Below are positions 33,540 to 45,549 of a stretch of DNA of 64,000 nt, piece after piece. Position 1 is the first letter of the stretch; each line of letters starts with the position of its first letter. A model generated the notes under the pieces. That model had not been told where the DNA came from. It was given only the letters and a program-made list of their open reading frames with translations, and did not search any database. The stretch is from Biscogniauxia marginata. Taxonomy: Eukaryota > Ascomycota > Sordariomycetes > Xylariales > Xylariaceae. The stretch covers positions 16,252-80,251 of the forward strand of contig MU404199.1 in assembly GCA_022695795.1 (NCBI GenBank), read 5' to 3'. Both the position numbers and the translations under genes were made by a program.

Positions 33540-33680
33540 ATATTTGTTTTATATATTCTTTATACTTCTTTTCGCTTTTTAAGTAAATAAATATAAATTT
33601 ATTTAAAAACTTACGAAGGATTATTATAATTATATGTTGAAATGTAATAAGTGTGTTAATAAGCCTAAATAATATAACTT
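33540..33680 (-). pseudogene. Gypsy reverse-transcriptase remnant
   Basis: The minus strand reads FRLINTLITFQH, then ILRKFLNKFIFIYL, then KSEKKYKEYIKQI. This is the palm region of gypsy reverse transcriptase around the catalytic motif. The acidic catalytic residues expected right after IYL are absent: the reading passes straight from IYL to KSE, as if about seven codons were deleted in frame. Confidence 0.72.
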
Positions 33681-33886
33681 TATATTTATAATGTTTATAT
33701 ATCGTTTAGAAAGTGGTATATTATTCGTGTTTTTTAGTTATTTTGATTATATAATAACTATTACGGAGATTTAATGCTATGAAGATTTAAGCTTTATTAA
33801 TTTGCCTTTTTATAAGTTTTATTAGTAGTAACGAGTATTTTTTATTACTTTATTAAAGTATTAATAGTTAATTACTTGTCGCTACA

Positions 33887-34259
33887 TGTGACGAACCTCC
33901 CTGTGTATTCCTAGTCAGCTAACTTCACAAGTGAGTACGTACTGGGTTTTCTTGATTTGAAGGTAACAGTGGATCGAGATTGGTTCAGGTGATTTCCGAT
34001 GCCTTGTTCGTCAGAGAGATTTCAAGGTACTCTCACTATAGTATCAAAGAGTGACTGTAGTCTTAGATTGATAGCTAAGGAACTAGAATGAATGACTAGA
34101 CACATAGGAAATTCCAATCTACTTATACTTCATCCTTTAAGGAGTAACACCCATATTCTCTCTAATTCTCAAGAGAACAACAGAGAATTCCTTCTGGAGT
34201 CATGTGACCTCAGATCATATGACCAACTCAATTCCCTCTACCCTTGTTGGGTCGTAACA
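33887..34259. mobile_element. Solo LTR nested in the gypsy element, with target duplication CTACA
   Basis: A 373-bp sequence begins TGTGACGAACC and ends GGGTCGTAACA (TG...CA ends). It is flanked on both sides by the same 5 bp, CTACA (33882-33886 and 34260-34264). It has far more G+C than the DNA on either side and lacks most of the C-to-T changes of its relatives at 30253 and 37457. No internal region is present, so it is a solo LTR, probably left by LTR-LTR recombination of an element that landed after the host element had been mutated. Confidence 0.9.
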
Positions 34260-37200
34260 CTACACTAGATTTCCTTTTTTATTAATATATTGTTTTTTGT
34301 TTTTATCGATTTTTAGTATTATAATAACTAGGTATTTTAACGAGGATTTCGACTTTTAAATATATTCTTTATTAAGTTTTTTTTAAATTCCTTTTTATAA
34401 TGCTTTTTGTTTTTTTTTTATTTATAAGATATACTAAAAATAATTTTAATTGTTTTTTTTCTTTAAAATGGATTTAGTGATTTTATTAGTTATGTTTTAA
34501 TAATTCTTTTTTTATTTTGTCTTTAAATAATTTATAGAACCGGAAATACTTAGGTAGTACTTTTTTCGTTAGATTTTTAGGCTTAATTACTCGAATTATA
34601 TAAGTGATATGTTTCGTTTTTATATTCGTTTTTTTAGTGTCACTTATAATACTTATTTTATAACTCGTAATAATTAACTTTTTTTAATTTTAATTTTAAT
34701 AAAGTATGTTTATTTCGAAATTTATTTATAAATTACTTTTTTTAAGTTAATTCATTTTTAGGATTATATTGTGATTTAATATGTGTATAATATTAAAAAT
34801 GACTTACTTAAAATGTTTTTAAATAGTTATTAAGAGAGGAATTATCTCTTTTAGCACCTTATTATTTTTATAATTTATATAAACAAAGTTTATATACTTA
34901 TAATATATTGTTTTTTAAGTTACTTTAATTAAAATATTATTTTTATTTATTTTTAAGTTTATAAGGGCTTTATATTTCTTTTTATTATACTTAACTTTAA
35001 TTATAATAATATTATTAAGTTTTAATTAAACTTCGTATAAGGATTTACTATTTATAGCTTCTCGTTGTTTTATTAGCGAAAGCCTTTATCGTTTTTTAAT
35101 TTTTCACGTTTTTTCTTTTTTAGGTTTTTTTAGGTCGTTACGGCCTTAATATTTTTCTATTTTTAGGTTTTTATAAAAGCGTGTTTTTAATAATTATTAT
35201 TTTAATAGTTTTTTTAATTACTTTTTAAATAATAAGGAGTAAAAAGTCTATTTTTTATATAAAACCTTATACATTAAAATTTTAATTATTTTTCAAGGGC
35301 TTTTTTATAGCTTAAATCTATTTTTTTTTAATTCAAAGCTTTTTAAGGTTTTAAATTATTTTTAAATAAAGGGCATAATTCTCGGATTTACTTATTAGGA
35401 GTAACTTTATATCTCTTTATAGGTTTATATATTTTTTTATTTATTATTTTATTAAGTGTTTCTTTATAAAACTAAATAAATTAATGTCATATTTAGCTCG
35501 TTTTTCGAGTTAGCGTGGAAAATGTAGTTTTTTTTATAATTCCTATAATTCTTTTTTAATTTCGTTTTTTTTAAACCCGTTTTAAGTAAATCGTGTATAT
35601 TGTATAGTATTAAGGTATAATATATATAATTCTTAATAATTACTTTGTTGTTTTTTTCGGAATTTAAGTGAAAATAATATGATTTAAAATAATGTAGCTA
35701 TTATAAGACGTTATTATAAATATTTTTTTTGTGTTATTACTTTCCGGTTTTTAAGGATAATAACCGGCTTTATCTTTAAAGTTTTTATATATTTAATAAG
35801 CGTCGTTAATATAAAAGCTTTAATGTAGCGATATATATTCTTTTTATAATTTTGTTATTTTATTTTTATTAAAGTGAAATGTTTCGTTTTTTAGTTATTT
35901 TACTATTTTTAGCTTTAATTTAGGTTTTTCACTTAATAACTTATTAAGTTAACTAGTATTATTTAGGTTTTAATAAATATTATAATTATTATTTATATAA
36001 AACTTTTAATGTAAGTTATTATGTTTATTTTTTCCTTAATATATTTCGTATTTGTTATTATTATAATTTAATTTAACTTTTAAGTCGTATCTTAATTTAT
36101 AGATATTATACTTATATAGTAATTCGCTTTTATTATATTTTTGTTTAGCTTGTTTTGGCGTGAAATACCCTAGGTATAAGTAATTATGCTTTAAATAGTT
36201 TTAAAAGTTGATTTAATAATATTTATAACTCTCGTGAATTATAACGAGTAAGTAATAATACTTTAAATGATATTTATAAGCTTTTTTTTTTATAATTTTA
36301 ACGGATATTATAGCTTTTTTTTATTTTAATAGTAGTAATAATAAATACTTGGTTTACCTCTTTATTATCTTCGAAATGAATTCTTATTTTAAAGGTTTTT
36401 TTCTCGGGTTAAGAAATCCTTTTTATTTTTGGTTTTTATTTCTTGGGATTTTAGTATTTATTTTTATAATGTTTTTTTTATAGTTAAAATATTTAATGGT
36501 CGATTTGTTTTGTTTTTTTTGCTTCTTTTAAGTAGTATTGATTTTAATAGGGTTTAATTTAGTTTTAGTGCTTTTTCTTGTTTTAATACTATTTTTGTGA
36601 TTTTCTTTTTTCTGTTAATTGCCGTTTTTTCGTTATACCGTTTTTTTCTTTTTAAGGTATTGTTTAAAGTTTTTGTTATTAATAATAATTACTATTATAA
36701 CGTATTTATTAAACTTTTTTAAGTTCTTTTTTTATATAAATTTATTTTATATAACTTATTTTTTATATGGTTTTTTAATTTTTAATAAAATAAGTAATAT
36801 AGGTTTTTAATAAGTAATTGTGATTAACTTATAAGTTTTTTAAACTCTTTATAATCTTTAAAGACCTTTTTTATGTCTTTTTAGGCGTTTTATTTATTAT
36901 TTAAGTAATTTTTTAATATCGATTAAAACCAAGTTAAAATAGTTTTGACGAGGAGTTAAAATACCGTAAAAACCTTTTATTTTTTAGTGGTAATTATTTC
37001 GTAATAAAACTATAAATAAATTCTAGTTTAAATTAAAAATCTTTTTAAATTACTTAACTTATTATATTTACTAGGTATAATTAATTTAAAACTTTTTATA
37101 TCGAGGGTCGTTATATTATTTTCGTCTTTTAAGTTATTAAAGTCATTATCGTTTAAGAATAACTCCGGTTATTTATTTTTAGGAGATAAAGGTTATTTTG

Positions 37201-37456
37201 TTTGTTTATTTTCTTTTTTAAGTGCTTTTTTTTAGTTATAACTATAATTAACTTTTATATTAATTTTTTTAAACCCTTTTATTATATTGTAAAAGAATTT
37301 AAAGTTTTTGTTTAATAGTTTATTAATTATTTTTTTTTTACTTATTTCTTTTTTTGTTACTCTTTAGTCTTAAGGAGTATATTTATCTTGAAACAATTTA
37401 ATTAAGAGTCCTTTTTCTTAAACTAATATTAAGTATTAATTAAAAAGTTATCAAAA

Positions 37457-37927
37457 TGTAACGAACTTTCTTATATATTCTTAGTTAATTAACTTTATAA
37501 ATAAGTACGTATTAAGTTTTCTTAATTTAAAAGTAATAATGAATTAAGATTAATTTAAGAGATTTATTATGTCTTGTTTATTAAAAAGATTTCAAGGTAC
37601 TTTTATTATAATATTAAAGAGTAACTATAGTTTTAAATTAATAATTAAGGAACTAGAATAAATAACTAAATACATGAGAAATCCCGTTCTTTTTATATTT
37701 ATTCATTTTGTCTTTTATTCCTTATAATTGGTATGTTGGATATCTTTAGATCACCTTATTTATAGTGATTTATCTTACATTGCTAAATGGATACGTTTAG
37801 ATCACTCTATTTATTCTGATTTATGTCACGTGATGTTGTATCTAAATCCTCTATCCTATTAACATCCTTATGGTTCGTGTCTTAACACCCTTATAGGAAA
37901 CCCCTTTAACAGGTTGGGTTCGTAACA
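37457..37927 (-). repeat. Right LTR of the gypsy element (5' LTR in element sense)
   Basis: Begins TGTAACGAAC and ends GGTTCGTAACA, about 471 bp, roughly 100 bp longer than the nested solo LTR. The extra length includes an imperfect tandem duplication of a block containing TTTAGATCAC (near 37747 and 37797). A further copy of the end motif (CCCCTTTAACA ... GGTTCGTAATA) recurs just outside, at about 38008-38033. The half nearest the internal region is heavily RIP-mutated; the outer half is less so. Confidence 0.7.
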
Positions 37928-39447
37928 GTAACGTTATATTGCCTTTTTAACTCGAGTTATTCGTTCTTTGCATTCTTGGTCCGTGCTTTATACCCTTGTT
38001 AAAGACCCCTTTAACACTGTTGGTTCGTAATAGGTAGTTTAGTTGTCTAGAGGGGTGAGAGAATGCCTTGAACTGTACCAATCAAACTATGCATGTGATA
38101 CATAGTCCAACACCATAAACATGATACTTCATGTATATATACGAATAGTTAATGTTATTCATATTGTTGTAAGTTTAAGAAGGCCTGTCCAAGCACGCAT
38201 GAAAATGCTAATATATCCTCTTTTCAACTGCCCCCTTTCCCACATATTCACGTTGGATCCAAATAAGCCGTATATTAGCCTCTATTCTCGTCCAGGTAAT
38301 TGCCTACTAGATTAAAGAAGTTCCTTAGAACATCTCTGTCACAATGTCTGCTATGGTAGGGATATATATCAACGACGTTTTTGTGTGAAGAGTTGTAACT
38401 AATTAGAGTTACTTCTGAATCGGACTTTTTACATACTGTGAAACATTATCTTAATTAACAACTATCTTTGCATTTGTAGCTCTCCTGACCGCTCTCCAGC
38501 CTCCAATGTCTCGATATAAATGAGGTTCCTAGCAACCCCATTGTCGACAGCGAGACGAAAGAACGCCAGTTCAAGCCTCTATCTACTCACCTCCCAACCC
38601 AAAACACAAAGGGAATCGTTTAGAGTACAGATATCACTAATCGGAAACGCAACACAGGAACAGAAAGGTGGGAAATTTTATAACCGGAGCCATTGACGAT
38701 ATGACCTGGAAGAAAGCCCTTATCTCAAGTTTAACATATGGTGATGCCGGGACGAAACCCGAAGAGGTCGTGAAATCTTTAGAGTCTTGTGCTAGACCTC
38801 GTCACGATATAAGGCTATGTCACCCTACTTGACGAGGCGACGTCTTCTTCAAGTATAGATTCCGGAGCCTTAACCGGCTTCGAACGGAACACTCTCATAT
38901 TTGTGTTTTCTAGGGTCCTGGGAATAGCACGGGTAGATTGTAGTTAAATTCTATAACTCACACTACAGAGGTAAGGAGACAGAGGCTGGCCTAGAAGAGA
39001 CTGATGAAAAAGATTAAATACAGTACGCGAAAAATTGACATAGAATTCGGGTATATTATTGTTGCTACCTACCTTCGTAGCTATATATATGGAGAAGCAA
39101 CTTGGTGCGCAGGACCATCACTCTAAGCCGTGATGGCAACACCTGAATGTTCTATCCTGCCTCTCGCCTCTCAGAAGATTCCCGTTCCCGGAGTAGGCAG
39201 TAAAAAGGGCTTCTTAGTAGTAGTAGACCACATTGGTGTGGTGGAAAGATGACAGCCATGGCAGACCTGGCTAGAAATTACCCGAACCATTATCGGAAAC
39301 CATTAGGTTAGCACTGGCTTAATTTGCGGTGTAGGACTCAAGCCACCACCCATAAAAGGTAGAACGTGAACCAATACCAAAGCCAAATGTATGCGAACCC
39401 AGGGCACCACGCCATATCACGTTGTTTTGCTCAATAGCTAGCTCAGT
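37928..39447. other. Right edge of the RIP island and intergenic spacer
   Basis: AT-rich to about 38035, with a second copy of the LTR end motif; normal composition after that. No gene is supported. The short frame at 38121-38315 has no features. Confidence 0.5.
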
Positions 39448-40835
39448 TCAGTCGTCCGTAAGATCCACGACCTCGACCTCGCGACCCGATGAAAGTCGGG
39501 ACACCTTGGTGGGTCGTGGAGGCTCCAATGGAACTTCATCGTTATCCTTGGTCAAATCAAAGACCTCACCAAATTCACGTTTGATAACGTTTCTCTCCTT
39601 TTTGATTTTCGCTTGCTTTGAGGACGAAAAGCGAGAGGAAACAGAAGTTAGCATTACATAAGCAGGTGACTACTACCAGCAAGCAAGTCTGGTGGATAGG
39701 GGATGAAAAAGGTGGGGCTTACCTTGAGCTCTTCGAGTCGCTCGCGTGCAAGCCGGTCTCTCTCGGCATCGGTGAGGCCTTGGAGGGTGGGAGAAGGAGC
39801 AGGACTGCGAGGAATTATAAGTTCGCGCTTAAGTGCTTCTATAACGTCAAGCCAGAAGTTAGATGATGAAGTAATTAATCAGCTTCGAACTGAAGGATAG
39901 GTTTCAACTTACCCCGAGATCGATAGAGGAATCTATAGATGGCAATCGGACCGTTGTCCTCAGGGATGGTCCGGGTATCAACAAAACGTGGTGCACTTAT
40001 GGACTCGGCCTTGCTATAACTGTAAGAAGATATAATGTTAGGTCAAAGACGCATGTGCAATGGGCAAGAGCTATAGCTCTATAACAGGGATCTAGGGATC
40101 CAGCCAACATTAGAAGCAGGGGAGAGCATACGAGGTTCCGTGTGAGATAGCCTTGCCTTTCAGTGACTTCTCGGTAAGCTCAAACTTCCCAGTGCCGGGA
40201 TTTATACCAGACGCTCTCTGGCTGTAACCCGTTGGGCCGTGTTCAGTGACGCGCAAAAGCTTGACCTCGATGACACCCAGGTTCTTGGCGATCTTGATGT
40301 CCTCAGCAACACGCTCCTTGCGAGCCTCATCGACTGTCAAATGAATTCTTTAGCATATCTAATCGTACGAATATGAGTTGATCTAAACAAGCGATAGAAA
40401 ATCTCGAGGATTGATTGGCTGGCGATAAGGAGAGATGGGTATCATACCAGTGTCGACGGCAGCAAACTTGAATCGATGTACGGACCAACGTCCAGTCGCA
40501 CGATCGTATTTCTCCTCCCCTTGGACAGTGCAGGTGTATGGGCAGTACTGTTCGCACTTCAAAGACCGGATGAGGACGCCACGAATCCGTTTACCGTCGA
40601 CATAAGTCTCAGAGCTGAGTGCATGGTTGCGATATCCCCATTTGTAGCCAGTGATTTTTGTTTGGACGACAAACTCGGTGTCATCAGCGCACTCGATATA
40701 CTTGCACGCTACAGGACAAGCGGCCCCGGCCTGATCTTGCGCCTCAGAACTGTCGCCATCTTCATACTCGCGTGAAGGTTGACCACGGACAAGGATTGTC
40801 ACCTCGACGCCAGGCACATCCTCGACAATCGCCAT
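39448..40835 (-). CDS. DUF7918 domain protein
   Basis: Five exons (40835-40448, 40333-40132, 40019-39913, 39838-39723, about 39615-39448) keep frame and give about 326 residues. The N-terminal half starts MAIVEDVPGVEVTILVRGQ and continues with YIECADDTEFVVQTKI, YVDGKRIRGVLIRS and WSVHRFKFAAVDT, the beta-rich layout of the fungal DUF7918 family. The middle reads VDEARKERVAEDIKIAKNLG. The C-terminal part is charged and coiled-coil-like (LTDAERDRLARERLEEL), then basic (KIKKERNVIKRE), ending VEVVDLTDD, which resembles a SUMO-interaction motif. The function is not known. The exon 5 acceptor (AAAG) is the least certain junction. Confidence 0.78.
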
Positions 40836-41888
40836 CGAGCTCTGGGCAAGAGAGTCAACGTGGGAGAAGAAAACGAATGGATTGCGATTTACATATGATG
40901 GGATGCAACGGTGTTAGTGGTTGGTTGCAGGCAGTGTCGCATATCCAGTGGGTGGACTTGACGCTTGTAGTATGTACGAATGAAGGAGAGGAAAGGTTTA
41001 AGCTTCGAGGAGGCCGGCTCGTCCAATAGAAATATACAATGGAAATATACGGAAGTAACCCCTGTGCATACACACGTGCGTTACACGTTCGATGCATCAG
41101 ATGTGCTCCAGCAGCCAATCAGATTCCCCGCCGAGTTAATCACGAATCCAAAGTACACGCATGTACAGATGTACCTACCTCTGTGTGGCTATTGAAACCC
41201 ACGCCTGGCAGGGTGCCTGCCACATACATACCCGCTAAGATATGTACCTACTTATACTTGCCTAAGCAACTATAGAATATGTACCTAGTCAGCCCATTTC
41301 GAGTCTACACCCGCTTCAAGAATTGAGTTTGCTTCAATTGGCCATTAATCCATTGGCTGATATACTGCACTGCAAAACCGCCCAGTAACTATAAGCAAGG
41401 TAGCGTGACATCTGGCTTAATTCTCAATCTACCCAGGCTACCTTATCTGATCTACTTTTCAAGTTTTCTGCGTACCTAAGCTTCCGATGCTTCCTGAAGC
41501 TATCACTTATCTGCTGTAGTGGCATCACTACAGGTAGGTATCGTAACGGCCAAGCAACCAATCCTCAGTATTCTATGCCCGAATCACGTCCCTCTCTTGC
41601 TGCTTATAGCGATCTGCCCCTCAGAATATAGACCTAGAGCTATGGCGTATGGGGTAAAACACGAGATGGCATAAGTAATAGCCTGTGGATTGAAACCACG
41701 CGTTCGACTGCATTGACAACATTGACAACATTGACAATATAGGAATAAATCATCTGCGACCGTAACCTAGAATTGACGTAGGAACTACAGTATGCATTTA
41801 CTTGAGTTGCAGATGACGCGCAGCGTTGATCGACGGCTACTAGCTGGGCCGTTTGAAGACTGACGCTACGTGCCGGAAAGCTTCGGGT
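40836..41888. other. Intergenic, 1.05 kb, no gene
   Basis: Upstream region of the DUF7918 gene and downstream region of the cyclophilin gene. It contains TAGGTAC-type motifs (41225-41285, 41532) and a short (ACATTGACA)n repeat at about 41711-41740. No coding signal. Confidence 0.5.
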
Positions 41889-42453
41889 TCAACCAGCAAT
41901 GGGGTTTGCATGGATGGTGACCTTCTCGATGAACACCTTCTCCTTCGGTCGGTTCTTCTTGTCAATCTCAATCGCTTCTATTTTGGCTAGCGTCCTGAGG
42001 CTATCGTCGCCGATAAGCTTGCCAAAAACGGTGTTGAGTCCGTCCAGATGGGGCGCCTTGTCGAACAGGATAAAGAACTGCGACCCGTTGGTGGCCGGGC
42101 CCTTGTTGGCCATCGACACAATGCCACGCGCGTTGTGCTTCAGAGTCGAGCGAATCTCATCCTCAAAGGTCCCGCCCCATATCGATTGCCCGCCTTTGGG
42201 ATTCTCCGGCGTCGGGTTCGCCGGGCCGCCCGTCTGCACCATGAAGCTTGGAATCAAGCGGTGGAAAGGCGACTGGTCATAGTAGTTAGAGGCGCAGAGA
42301 GCAAGAAAGTTCTACGCAGACGTGTTAGCTCTCTTATACCGACGAGATGCGAGGATATGCGATAGGGAGGCGAACCTCGGCTGTCTTGGGCACGCTCTCG
42401 CAGAAGACCTCGATCTTGAGATCACCCTGATTTGTATGCAGGGTAACAGACAT
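41889..42453 (-). CDS. Peptidyl-prolyl cis-trans isomerase, PPIL3-type cyclophilin
   Basis: Two exons (42453-42376 and 42311-41889) give 166 residues, the usual single-domain length. Exon 1 reads MSVTLHTNQGDLKIEVFCES, exon 2 starts NFLALCASNYYDQSPFHRLI. Active-site residues are visible: the Arg in FHRLIPSFMVQTGG, the SQFF block in NGSQFFILFDKAPHLDGLNTVFG, and the WGGTFEDE loop of this subgroup. PPIL3-type cyclophilins associate with the spliceosome. The donor reads GTTCGC instead of GTANGT, but the junction GCCGAG/AACTTT restores the conserved frame, and a CTAAC branch is present. Confidence 0.92.
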
Positions 42454-43690
42454 GGTGAAGCTTTTTCTTAAGACAGCATGACTGGACAGCAATCAGGCCA
42501 CACAACACACTCGCGCCAGTCTAGCCCGAGCCCACCTGGATTACGAGGTCCTGGGCCGGCTGAGAGAGGGGAGAGGAAAGTCAGCTATAGGAGTTGTCGT
42601 CGAAAAAAAGTTAGCAGACAAATAGAAGTTGTGGAGTTTGGGTGGAGGGGATCCTTTTTAGCTGCGTGGATCGTCTCCCGACACCCAAGATGCTGCACCC
42701 TGCATCCAAGGGGCCAACAAGTCTTGCACGAGCAAAGCGGGTTGAGTAAGGCTGCGGGGGTGACTAGGTACATAAGGGGGAACAGATCGATCAACCAGGC
42801 AAAGGCATTCCATTCCCATTTGTAAGGTTGGGGTAATTCCGTGTATTGTCCTCTTATCTGCAGGAGAACAGCTGAGGCAACCCATGAAATTATTGCTTGA
42901 GCCATCGGAATGCATAATCAACACTAGGTGCTGTACCTAGCTGGCTATAAGTACATATATACATATATACATATATACTTACATGCCTACAGCACCTACC
43001 TACCGCTGTAGGTAAGCGCTAAACGCTGACATTGATTCAAAGCTGGAAAGGGCTGAACTGGCGGTTCCAGTGAACCCTGGATTGGGTGGGTAGGGTTTCC
43101 AGGGGGTTGGGACTTTGGGTAATCCGCATTTGAATCCCATCCACATCTTCCAATCTGCCCATATAAGCTCACCCAGTGGCCTTAGCTAGCACATAACCTA
43201 GTAGTCATAACGCTACCACCCTGCAATGCACCATGCAGGCAGGTCTCGTCTTCCTGTCCGCAAAAGACCCTTCAGATCGCAAGCTGGAAGGATCACACAA
43301 AGAGGCCGGCCAGCACATTTAACCCACAACCCTCCCCCCAGCACCACGTGTCTTTGACCCCTCCACAGCTAAGGTACCTGGCATCTTTTTCTTAATTGAC
43401 CCCCCTACTGGACCCTGACGGATTCGTAGCGGATGAGTAATGGGCTAACCTAGCGAATTGAACATTGCCGCAAGGATTTGAAGGACTGACAATTTATTAA
43501 ATGTACCTACCTATGTTTATATTTATCGTACATATATACAGTTTTGTATCGAGTTAAGTATCCTCTTGGAAACTAGATATAGGTGGTTATAGTGTTCTAT
43601 CAAATATATACTAACTACCTAGGTACCTCCATACCTAAGGTAAATGTTGATACAGCTTAGACATGTATTAGGTAAGGTACCTCCTACCAT

Positions 43691-43710
43691 TAGGTAGGTA
43701 GGTAGGTACC
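43691..43710. repeat. (TAGG)n run
   Basis: Four TAGG units leading into GTACC, one of many copies of the dispersed TAGGTACC motif. Confidence 0.75.
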
Positions 43711-44528
43711 TGAGGTATAGCTAGACTGTCTAACTAGGGGCGGGCCGTCTTTTTTGTTTTCAAATACAAATTGAGGCTTGACTGTCTACTCTGTCGTCAT
43801 TGATTACGCCATGCAATACTCGGTGTATTGCCATTATTAATGCTAACGAAGAATTTCGAGACCTCCTTGGTATAAAAGTCTGGCTGCATGATAATGAAGT
43901 AGTAAATAGGTGTACATAGGACTGGAAGTATAGTGGCAGAGTACACCTAAGATATATGCTTGGGTCGGTTAAGTTAATCTTACGTGGTTAACGGAGTAGG
44001 CATCTCGTCGTATTCTCGTCCAACCTCGGGCCTGAGGTCCTGACCGTCAGGTTTAAGTGGAAACATACCTAGGTTGGGCTAGGTACCTACCTACATTGCC
44101 TACCTTATTATGTACCTACCTAAGGTAGTCACCTAAAGTTGTGTAATTCTGGTGTTCTGAAAGGGTACCTTCCAGTTCGATCACCTAAAGTCCCCCGCCC
44201 GCACGCACGGTGCCTCCTGTATTGTGACCATAAAAAGGTGCGGGAAGTTGCGAAGGCTACAATTACGTATGTAGTTAGTTCGTTACGACTAGGTGCATAC
44301 ACGTATTTCCCCAACTTTCTCTCTTACTCCATGTCCCCCCAATTCTCCAGCCTTCTCTCAATCGATTCAGCTGAACATTTTACAACCACATCTTTTGGAA
44401 TATTCTGTTACCCATTCCCATCCCCCCTTCAAAGTATTAATCACCATCCTCACCACTACCTCCATATAATCAATATCTTGTGCACCACCCCAACCGTATT
44501 TAGTTGCTTCGTGTCTTTTCAACGTGTA

Positions 44529-44555
44529 GGTTGGTTGGTTGGTTGGTTGGTTGGT
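44529..44555. repeat. (GGTT)6 microsatellite
   Basis: Uninterrupted GGTT tetranucleotide repeat of about 27 bp. Confidence 0.85.
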
Positions 44556-44951
44556 ACCTATACTAGGTACATGCTAAGCATTCAATGCGTGCGAGCCCTA
44601 CTGGTGGGGAATTAGTTTGTTGATCCGCCCGATCGTCGTTTTAGGTAGGTTCAAACAGCCGTTCTATTGTTTTTTCTTCTTCTCTATATTCAAAAGCCGG
44701 GCATTGGTCCTACGGGAGAGGGGATTTTGTTTACCACTCTACCTATTTTCACCGACCCCTCCCCTTGCAGCCCTTGTTTAATTCGCAGTCTCTGTTAACC
44801 TGTATCACCGCTGCCAATTGCAGATAACAGGTACACGTATTCTATAACACAAAGTACGAGCAGGTAGGTCCAGTACTCATATCCTCTGCTCGGGCCTGGC
44901 TTTGACCTTTCCATCGACCCGCTTTGACACGGGCGGCTGCAGAAAGACCTG

Positions 44952-44989
44952 GCAGACAGATAGACAGACAGGCAGACAGGCAGACAGAC
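44952..44989. repeat. (CAGA)n microsatellite
   Basis: Nine near-perfect GACA/GGCA tetranucleotide units. Confidence 0.8.
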
Positions 44990-45549
44990 TAACCTACCTT
45001 TGCCTACAAAGTGCTTTAGTGTATGTAGGTAGGTATCTAGGTATGCACATATATTCAGCGTTCGACTAGCCAACTTATATTAGAGGTACGTACATACTTT
45101 GTCCAATCCTCAACCTTACATCAGCCACCCCCCCGGTCTCTAGGTAGCACCTAGGTATGTACCGTACGCACCCCCGGTGACTGACGACTCAGAGCAGCAC
45201 AGCACCGCAACTCTTATTTCCTGGAGCCTTGGACCCTCCCAAATCCTCTCCTCCCCCTCCGCTCGCCGCATTCACCTAAGCCTCGACAAAGAACCGACCA
45301 GCTTTATCGCCCCCAAAAAACACACCCGGTGTCAACGAGCCCACGTCCAAACAAGCAGCCATTCTCCCGACCGCTCCCTGATATGTGATGACCTCGATAT
45401 TATCCCCCATATTATCCGACCACCGCATCCCGCTACAAGGCTTCGGCGCACAGCCGTCGACGAGGAATAGATGCCGCCGCCTCAGCGCTGCTGCCGTCGC
45501 TGCTAATCACGACCCCTCTTCCACCACTCGACGCCCCGGCGCAACCACC

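Larger units (their letters stand above)
30253..37927 (-). mobile_element. RIP-degraded Ty3/gypsy LTR retrotransposon
   Basis: LTR-like sequence at 30253 onward (TGTGACGAACCTCC) and again at 37457-37927 (TGTAACGAAC) flanks about 7 kb of extremely AT-rich DNA. Reading the minus strand through its many stops recovers integrase at about 31981-32145 and reverse transcriptase at about 33540-33680, in gypsy order (RT upstream of IN), so the element points left. Stops replace mainly Gln and Trp codons, the expected effect of RIP. A later solo LTR is nested at 33887-34259. I found no matching target duplication around the outer ends, so the exact borders are approximate. No long intact ORF survives. 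Confidence 0.82.
42454..45549. other. Intergenic, 3.1 kb, rich in TAGGTACC-type repeats, no gene
   Basis: The longest repeat-dense spacer outside the RIP island. It contains TACATATA tandem units (42951-42976), many ACCTACCT/TAGGTAGG clusters (43000-44130) and several microsatellites listed separately. The last 400 bp is CT-rich leader for the arrestin-like gene. No frame has domain support. Confidence 0.5.

Noticed and set aside
36619..36810. 63-codon frame in the RIP island
   Set aside because: Phe/Leu/Ile/Tyr-rich translation of AT-rich DNA; chance ORF.
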